Positions 33,633 through 38,555 of a stretch of 38,555 bases of DNA are shown one piece after another. The first letter of the stretch is position 1. Every line of letters starts with the position of its first letter. The notes beneath the pieces are model-generated. The model was not told the origin of the DNA, did no database searches, and was given only the letters and a program-made list of their open reading frames with translations. A program made the position numbers and the translations under genes. Source of the DNA: JBDRNO01 sp043811005 (lineage in GTDB: Bacteria; Bacteroidota; Bacteroidia; NORP154); assembly GCA_043811005.1 (NCBI GenBank), contig JBDRNO010000056.1:1-38555 (forward strand), in the 5' to 3' direction.

Positions 33633-33641
33633 GAAAAGAAT

Positions 33642-34136
33642 TTACCTGTATTGTAATATAAATTCTTCATTCATTCTTTTTGGACATTTTATTTTTGAAT
33701 CTCTTCCAACAGCAACAATACTAAAATCTATAGCCCAGTTATTGTTTTCTAACTTCTTTCCATTAATAATACCTTTGGATATTGGATGCCAGCCACTATC
33801 CTTACATCTGCAAGGTCGTCCATAGTATCCATTATGTGATGCTATTTGATTATCTTGAATTTCAAAAGAATCTGCATTACTATCGATTTCAAACACTATT
33901 TTTTCAATGAATTCATTTTCATTAGCAGTATTCCCCCCATTATGATAATAATATTCAAAAACTATTTTCTCCCCATTTTCAATCTGTAAATGACGCAATT
34001 CGCTATACAAAACTATTTTTTTATCAGAGTAAACTTTATATTCATATTTTGGCTCTGAAATTTTATATTGTGCTTGGCTAACTGCACAAAACAAATTAAG
34101 ACAAAAAAAAATGGATATAATTATTATATTATTCAT
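33642..34136 (-). CDS. Small secreted protein of unknown function
   Basis: 164 residues with a signal peptide (IIIISIFFCLNLFC, cleavage near AQA). The mature part is rich in charged and aromatic residues, with two close cysteines in YGRPCRCKDSGW and one later in IKCPKRM. I do not recognise a family. It follows the C25 peptidase gene on the same strand after 86 bases, so it may be co-transcribed and could be a partner or inhibitor, but that is only position. Codon usage looks like its neighbours and it ends at a clear terminator-like hairpin. Confidence 0.7.
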   Translation of the reverse strand: MNNIIIISIFFCLNLFCAVSQAQYKISEPKYEYKVYSDKKIVLYSELRHLQIENGEKIVFEYYYHNGGNTANENEFIEKIVFEIDSNADSFEIQDNQIASHNGYYGRPCRCKDSGWHPISKGIINGKKLENNNWAIDFSIVAVGRDSKIKCPKRMNEEFILQYR

Positions 34137-34222
34137 TATTATAGTTTTCCGGTTTCACACGTTTCTTAATTGTTTTTTCAAATAATCCGTTATAACCAAT
34201 TCCAATGTGTGGAAACACAGCA

Positions 34223-37200
34223 TCATCTCTGCAGCACTACTTTTTCATTTACAACACCTTCTTTACCTATAAACTGAACAAAGAAAATACCATCAGGTAA
34301 ATAAGATAGATCCATCATCATTTTCCTCTCGATAACTTGTTCATTATATACCAATTCCCCATATATGCTATAAACCTTCACTTCCCCTGTTGCTTCAGTT
34401 TTTATATCACCTGTTTCAAGTATAAATAGTCCTTTGTTTGGATTCGGATAAACTTCTAACCCGGAACTTGAAACCTGAAACTTATCAATACCTGACACTT
34501 CATTAACAGTGACTGAATCAGATGCAGTACAACCATTGGCATCTGTAACAGTAACATGATATGTTCCTGCGCACAGGTTGTCTGCTGTTGTAGTTGTTTG
34601 ACCGCCTGTATCATCCCATAAATAGGTATAAGGTGGATTACCACCACTTGCGGTGAGCGAAGCCGAACCGTCACAATTGCCTTGTGAGGCATCATTGGCT
34701 GTAGTGATTGCTGATATGGCAGTGGGTTCATTGATGGTTATACTGGCTGTTGCAGAGCATCCACCAGCATCTGCTACTGCTACATCATTAGTGCCGGCAG
34801 CCAGACTATTTTCAGTTGCACCTGTACCTCCATTTGACCATAAATAACTATAAGGCGCAGTACCGCCACTTGCAGTGAGCGTAGCAGAGCCATCATTTCC
34901 GCCATTACAACTAACATCAGAACTTGCTGTTATTGTTGCTGTTAAAGTACACATCGTATGAGCTGGAAATAATATATAATCAATCCATGCACAATCCTGA
35001 CCTTCAGAAACATATCCATCTTTTATGTATAACCATTTGAATGTATGTTGTCCGGCAGTAACAGGAAATTTTTCCAAAGACCAGTCTATTTCACCATCCC
35101 ATACACCCTGAGAAATACCATCAATCAAAAACTCTAAATAATCCCAATCATCATAATAAGAATCCTCGCAGGAAACTTTTTTATAGAAAGATATCGTATC
35201 ATCAGAAAGGATCTCCAGGGTAATTATAAGCTCTGATGATTGGTCATCATCGATCACACCGGATCTTGCAGAAAAATTTCCTTCATACGGGTTACCCGAG
35301 TTAATTATCCATGGCACATCCCCGCCGGAAGTCCAGTCATAACTCAAAAAATCGTTTGTTTCCCAATCTTCAACTATTAAACCAACCTTTTTATTAACTG
35401 TTAGTTCAGCAGAATATAGTCCGGCACTTAAAGTAAAGTTCAAATCCACCAACGTTCCAATAGGTGTTGATTGATCAACAGTAATATTAAACGATGCAAT
35501 AGTTGAAGAACTAATATTTAATGGTCCTACACTATCCAGACTTGTATTTATTGTTAAATAACTGCTTGATGAAGTTAAACTACAAATGGAATATGGCGAA
35601 ACAGCATACCCGTTATTAAGAGAATTAACATTTATAATAACAGTTTCCCCGGAATCAAGACGTCCGTTACTATTTCCTGAAGAATCATTTATGCTGGCAA
35701 AAGTAAGACCCAGAGAGGGAGCATTTAATGTTACGTTAAAAGCCGAATACCATGTACTGTCATTAATATCTTTTATTTCAAGCCCAAATAAAACAATATG
35801 CTGGTCAGGGACAGAATCATTAACTGTAAAAGCAAAAGCATCACTTATTGTTAATAAGTTGGTTGTATCAATATCACCAAAGGTTGCAGCGCTGTCAGTA
35901 ATAGTAATATAATTATCATTGGAAGATAAGATAGCTGAAACGTTGATAGCTGTTGTATCTCCAACATTTTCAAGTGTAATATCCAAAGTTATGTTCTCGC
36001 TATAATCAGCGTTACCATTATTATTTCCTGTTGTATCTCTCACAAGGTGTGAAGACAAGATCACGTAAGGGCCTGATGGCGGATAAACAGTAACACTGCC
36101 AATATAGGGTTGCCTGTTTTGTTTGGTAGCTACAACAGTTGCTGTGCCTGGGTAAAAGAAACCACTAAAAATAATTTCTGCAACACCACCTGCATCAGCT
36201 AATGCAGCGCCATATAAAACACTATCCATAGATAATGCAACATAGGTATATGGCTCTGTAATAACTGTAAATGTTGTTAATCCAATTGGTATCGCAGGAC
36301 TATGGCTTACTGATAAAGTGTCAGGCACTGAGAAATAGATCATTAATGAAGGGTCTCCCATCAAGTGATAAATTTCCCAGTAATAATCAAAATAACCTGA
36401 GCCGGCTTCTGTTACAGCAAGGTTTCCTGCAAATATCATCTGGTCCTGGGCAGCATACCATTCACCCTGTGGCTCGCCATTATCATGGAAAGTCCTGTCG
36501 TAAGCGCCCAAACCGGTTTGAGCATAAATTGGTAATGAATCAATAACACCATTTCCTACTCCCCACCAGTAATCCTCGTCCCAAAGAGTACTGTTTGAAC
36601 CGCCGATATACCCTATTGCCCCTTTGTTGTCAGCTCTTAGTAGAGCTTCTCCAAAACAAACACTTTCATCAAATTTATTTGTCAAACAAGCATTTCCTAT
36701 CATTAAAGGATATTTATTTTGGTTTTGCAGTCCATTAATATCACTCAAATTAAAGGATGGGTCAGACCAGCCGTCATAATTACCGTGGGCAGTGTAATTT
36801 ACAAAACCAACACCATCGCTTACATACTGAATAATGTCAGCAGCAGCATAGGCAGAGGCAGGATATAGATATGTATGGGAAGTAATTCCATGGGCTGAAT
36901 TAAAATAATATTGATTTCCATAATTTATTTGCCCGTTTCCCCAAACAGAAGCCATGCTCCCGTCAACACCGGATACCATAAGTATATCATCTAAAAAAGA
37001 AGGATCAGGCATAAGATATTGCTCATATTCTAATGTTTTATCAATTTGTGGCTGAAGTTCTCCAATATTATTAGCTGAAAATCTGCCATAATATACTTCG
37101 GGGAAGTAATCACCCGTATATTCGCAAAAATACAGATCGGTAACATGGCTATCGGTATTACCGGCAAATGCCGGTACCTGGTCAATATCACCAACAAACA

Positions 37201-38146
37201 GAACAAAAGACGGAGCAGGATCGGATGGAGTGGCTTGATTGTACAAATTTTCCAGGTATGCAGCGATTGATGTGTTTGTGCTTCCTACACCGGGATCATT
37301 TGTGTATGCCTCTATAATATAAAAACCCTTTTTGGTTTTCCATTCAATAAAAGGTTGTAGCACACCCTGGAACATAGGGTCGGAAACAATCACATATTTA
37401 ATAGGATATTTTGATATTGTATCTTTGGAAGCTATTGGTTTATAATTGGTCAGTTTTTTATATAATGGCTCGAAATATGGAGAATATGTTTTCTTTTTTA
37501 TCAGCTCGGTCTGTGCAATATCAGCACCGGGAAAATGAATTTCTACTTCTATATTTGTATATACTTTAATCTTATTTTGAACCGGGTTATATTTAACAGG
37601 TGCAATATCAATTCTTGCAATTCTTGTACCGCGCATTTGTCCTAGAATTTTATAAGAAACCAATGGTACTTGGTCGTAATCATCAATTTGATATGCAGCA
37701 GGATTATATTTAAACTCTATCGTAGAAGGGGCCTGACTTTTAGAAATGCTTGGCTGATGAGGGAAAATTTTGTTTATTATTCCAAGATCACTCAAGGGAA
37801 ATTCTTCTACATCATAGTTATTGACTATTACCTTAATATTTGCATTTTGAGGTATCTCAATTAATTTACATAAATGAGGCAGTTCAGAGTTACCAATTTT
37901 GGCTTTGCCAACATATCCCGGTATTATTAATTTCTGAAAGGAACCCTTTTCAGTTGCAACACTAAAATGCTGAATACTTGAAACAGTATTGGTGAAACTA
38001 AACTTAGTGCAGGTATTTTGAATAACTTTAAATTCTGTTTCGCTTCCCTGATTTACTTCAAATTGTTCTGCTGAAATATTACCGGAATAAAATATAATTG
38101 ATAAAATAAGCAGACTTTTAGCGGCAGCAAAGATGTTTTTTTTCAT
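34223..38146 (-). CDS. Gingipain-like C25 family cysteine peptidase with two SprB repeats and a T9SS type A tail
   Basis: 1307 residues. A signal peptide ends near NISAE. A propeptide-like region (to about 245) includes PYFEPLYKKL. The C25 catalytic domain spans about 250-600, beginning YVIVSDPMFQGVLQPFIEWK and ending MGDPSLMIYF. The likely catalytic dyad is His454 in VNYTAHGNYDGW and Cys487 in IGNACLTNKFDES; the 33-residue spacing equals that of RgpB (His211/Cys244). An Ig-like part, a jelly-roll segment (about 925-1062, DWETNDFLSYDWTSGG), two SprB repeats (about 1065-1218) and a type A sorting domain (LEVYPNPNKGLF to the end) follow. Gingipains cut after Arg or Lys; the substrate preference here is not evident. 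It is probably exported by the T9SS and held at the surface. Confidence 0.92.
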   Translation of the reverse strand: MKKNIFAAAKSLLILSIIFYSGNISAEQFEVNQGSETEFKVIQNTCTKFSFTNTVSSIQHFSVATEKGSFQKLIIPGYVGKAKIGNSELPHLCKLIEIPQNANIKVIVNNYDVEEFPLSDLGIINKIFPHQPSISKSQAPSTIEFKYNPAAYQIDDYDQVPLVSYKILGQMRGTRIARIDIAPVKYNPVQNKIKVYTNIEVEIHFPGADIAQTELIKKKTYSPYFEPLYKKLTNYKPIASKDTISKYPIKYVIVSDPMFQGVLQPFIEWKTKKGFYIIEAYTNDPGVGSTNTSIAAYLENLYNQATPSDPAPSFVLFVGDIDQVPAFAGNTDSHVTDLYFCEYTGDYFPEVYYGRFSANNIGELQPQIDKTLEYEQYLMPDPSFLDDILMVSGVDGSMASVWGNGQINYGNQYYFNSAHGITSHTYLYPASAYAAADIIQYVSDGVGFVNYTAHGNYDGWSDPSFNLSDINGLQNQNKYPLMIGNACLTNKFDESVCFGEALLRADNKGAIGYIGGSNSTLWDEDYWWGVGNGVIDSLPIYAQTGLGAYDRTFHDNGEPQGEWYAAQDQMIFAGNLAVTEAGSGYFDYYWEIYHLMGDPSLMIYFSVPDTLSVSHSPAIPIGLTTFTVITEPYTYVALSMDSVLYGAALADAGGVAEIIFSGFFYPGTATVVATKQNRQPYIGSVTVYPPSGPYVILSSHLVRDTTGNNNGNADYSENITLDITLENVGDTTAINVSAILSSNDNYITITDSAATFGDIDTTNLLTISDAFAFTVNDSVPDQHIVLFGLEIKDINDSTWYSAFNVTLNAPSLGLTFASINDSSGNSNGRLDSGETVIINVNSLNNGYAVSPYSICSLTSSSSYLTINTSLDSVGPLNISSSTIASFNITVDQSTPIGTLVDLNFTLSAGLYSAELTVNKKVGLIVEDWETNDFLSYDWTSGGDVPWIINSGNPYEGNFSARSGVIDDDQSSELIITLEILSDDTISFYKKVSCEDSYYDDWDYLEFLIDGISQGVWDGEIDWSLEKFPVTAGQHTFKWLYIKDGYVSEGQDCAWIDYILFPAHTMCTLTATITASSDVSCNGGNDGSATLTASGGTAPYSYLWSNGGTGATENSLAAGTNDVAVADAGGCSATASITINEPTAISAITTANDASQGNCDGSASLTASGGNPPYTYLWDDTGGQTTTTADNLCAGTYHVTVTDANGCTASDSVTVNEVSGIDKFQVSSSGLEVYPNPNKGLFILETGDIKTEATGEVKVYSIYGELVYNEQVIERKMMMDLSYLPDGIFFVQFIGKEGVVNEKVVLQR

Positions 38147-38169
38147 GATTTTGTTTTGTTTGGTTGATA

Positions 38170-38177
38170 CAAATTTA
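38170..38177 (-). promoter_or_regulatory. Candidate Bacteroidota -7 box for the C25 peptidase gene
   Basis: On the minus strand TAAATTTG matches TAnnTTTG and ends 23 bases before the ATG at 38146. A TTTG at the -33 distance is not evident. Position and match make it the best promoter candidate in the window. Confidence 0.5.
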
Positions 38178-38287
38178 CTTAATAATTTCCATAATTACTC
38201 TGAAAATATATTTATTTATTGGGTTATTGTAGGTTTTTAATTATTTAATCATTTACAGGGATCACTATAAGTCAACGAGTGAACCCT

Positions 38288-38331
38288 CATGCCTGCGTGC
38301 CGGAATACCGGCACTACGGTATGCAGGCATG
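38288..38331. repeat. Double-stem palindrome CATGCCTGC...GCAGGCATG
   Basis: CATGCCTGC (38288-38296) pairs with GCAGGCATG (38323-38331), and inside it GTGCCGG (38297-38303) pairs with CCGGCAC (38308-38314) around AATA. The leftover TACGGTAT gives an asymmetric bulge. It is much more GC-rich than its surroundings and looks like a dispersed repeat. On the minus strand it begins at the base just after the stop codon of the small open frame. Confidence 0.85.
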
Positions 38332-38484
38332 CTATTTTCTTAGTTCTTTGTTTACTTGTAACCAATCAGTATAATTAATGTTACAATGGAAACTGTTATT
38401 AACTGATATTAACCAATAACAAACTTTTTCAATAGAATATCCAAACTGATTAGTTACGTTTACGTTTGTACATGAGGATTTCAT
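38332..38484 (-). CDS. Possible small gene, 50 residues
   Basis: On the minus strand an ATG at 38484 opens a 50-codon frame (MKSSCTNVNVTNQFGYSIEK, then VCYWLISVN, ending YTDWLQVNKELRK) that stops at 38332. It has no signal peptide or long hydrophobic helix and I do not recognise a family. Support for a real gene: a TAnnTTTG box 24 bases upstream, the same spacing as at the neighbouring C25 gene, and a strong palindrome immediately after the stop. It is short enough to be chance. Confidence 0.35.
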   Translation of the reverse strand: MKSSCTNVNVTNQFGYSIEKVCYWLISVNNSFHCNINYTDWLQVNKELRK

Positions 38485-38508
38485 AATTTGATTAAAAAAT
38501 GTTTTTTG

Positions 38509-38516
38509 CAAAATTA
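38509..38516 (-). promoter_or_regulatory. Candidate Bacteroidota -7 box for the 50-residue open frame
   Basis: On the minus strand TAATTTTG matches TAnnTTTG, 24 bases before the ATG at 38484. No clear -33 element is visible. Confidence 0.3.
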
Positions 38517-38555
38517 ATGTTACTGTTCGGTATATTAAGGGGGAGATTCCTCACT

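Larger units (their letters stand above)
33201..33641. other. Intergenic region of 441 bases, cluster of hairpins
   Basis: No credible gene. The region holds a pair of 16-base inverted arms (33248-33309) whose right part is itself a hairpin, a 10-bp hairpin (33339-33361), an oligo-T/oligo-A tract (33404-33421), a shorter hairpin (33457-33469), another 10-bp hairpin (33481-33503) and a 15-bp terminator-like hairpin (33600-33632). Confidence 0.85.
38147..38555. other. Right-end region upstream of the C25 gene
   Basis: Beyond the C25 promoter region it contains a long palindrome (38288-38331), a possible 50-residue gene on the minus strand (38332-38484) and its candidate promoter. Nothing recognisable is seen on the plus strand. 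Confidence 0.6.

Noticed and set aside
33861..34136. Small secreted protein as a peptidase inhibitor for the C25 enzyme
   Set aside because: Only adjacency supports it; I see no inhibitor motif, so it is listed as unknown.

Overview
The window is AT-rich DNA from a member of the Bacteroidota, most likely an uncultured lineage; I cannot place it to genus. The evidence is the density of type IX secretion system (T9SS) signatures: a gliding-type (type B) C-terminal sorting domain, a PorP/SprF-family protein, a PD40/OmpA protein resembling PorE, SprB repeats, three type A sorting tails and a gingipain-like C25 peptidase. TAnnTTTG promoter boxes and DUF4252 genes next to an ECF sigma factor point the same way. 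I saw no rRNA, tRNA, CRISPR array or transposase gene.

Layout. 1-4933: T9SS/surface block (tail of a type B cargo protein, a four-helix-bundle gene remnant, PorP/SprF-like protein, seven-bladed propeller, PD40-OmpA protein). 5308-7489: LemA and two TPM-domain proteins. 7490-8342: decayed DNA with a 5'-truncated metallo-beta-lactamase-fold fragment and palindromic repeats. 8343-19701: five consecutive genes encoding seven copies of one module: signal peptide, 40-residue TPR units, an alanine/glutamate/lysine-rich linker and a near-invariant C-terminal domain with three predicted membrane spans. Two of the genes are in-frame fusions of two complete modules, with an internal signal-peptide-like segment at each junction. 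19760-29261: two very large secreted T9SS proteins. 29506-31906: ECF sigma factor, probable membrane anti-sigma factor and two DUF4252 proteins. 32140-32605: RelE/ParE-type toxin-antitoxin pair. 32622-38146, minus strand: NUDIX hydrolase, a small secreted protein and a C25 peptidase carrying SprB repeats and a T9SS tail. A possible unannotated 50-residue gene lies at 38332-38484.

How the parts may fit together. Most products are predicted to be exported. The T9SS components and their cargo form one functional theme (surface adhesins, a protease, outer-membrane and periplasmic machinery). The TPR array is the most unusual element. The periplasmic TPR domain and its linker resemble the sensory half of Bacteroidota TPR histidine kinases, but no kinase, cyclase or DNA-binding output follows. 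Instead there is a constant membrane domain, repeated seven times with variable TPR regions. I regard this array, its double-module proteins and the apparent recombination among its constant domains as the best candidate for something undescribed.

The gaps are rich in short palindromic elements: a 47-bp repeat present twice, long imperfect inverted repeats beginning GCCAC, and terminator-like hairpins with identical stems at distant loci. At least one repeat-like element appears to have been absorbed into a coding sequence. All functional statements rest on reading motifs by eye; no database search was possible.
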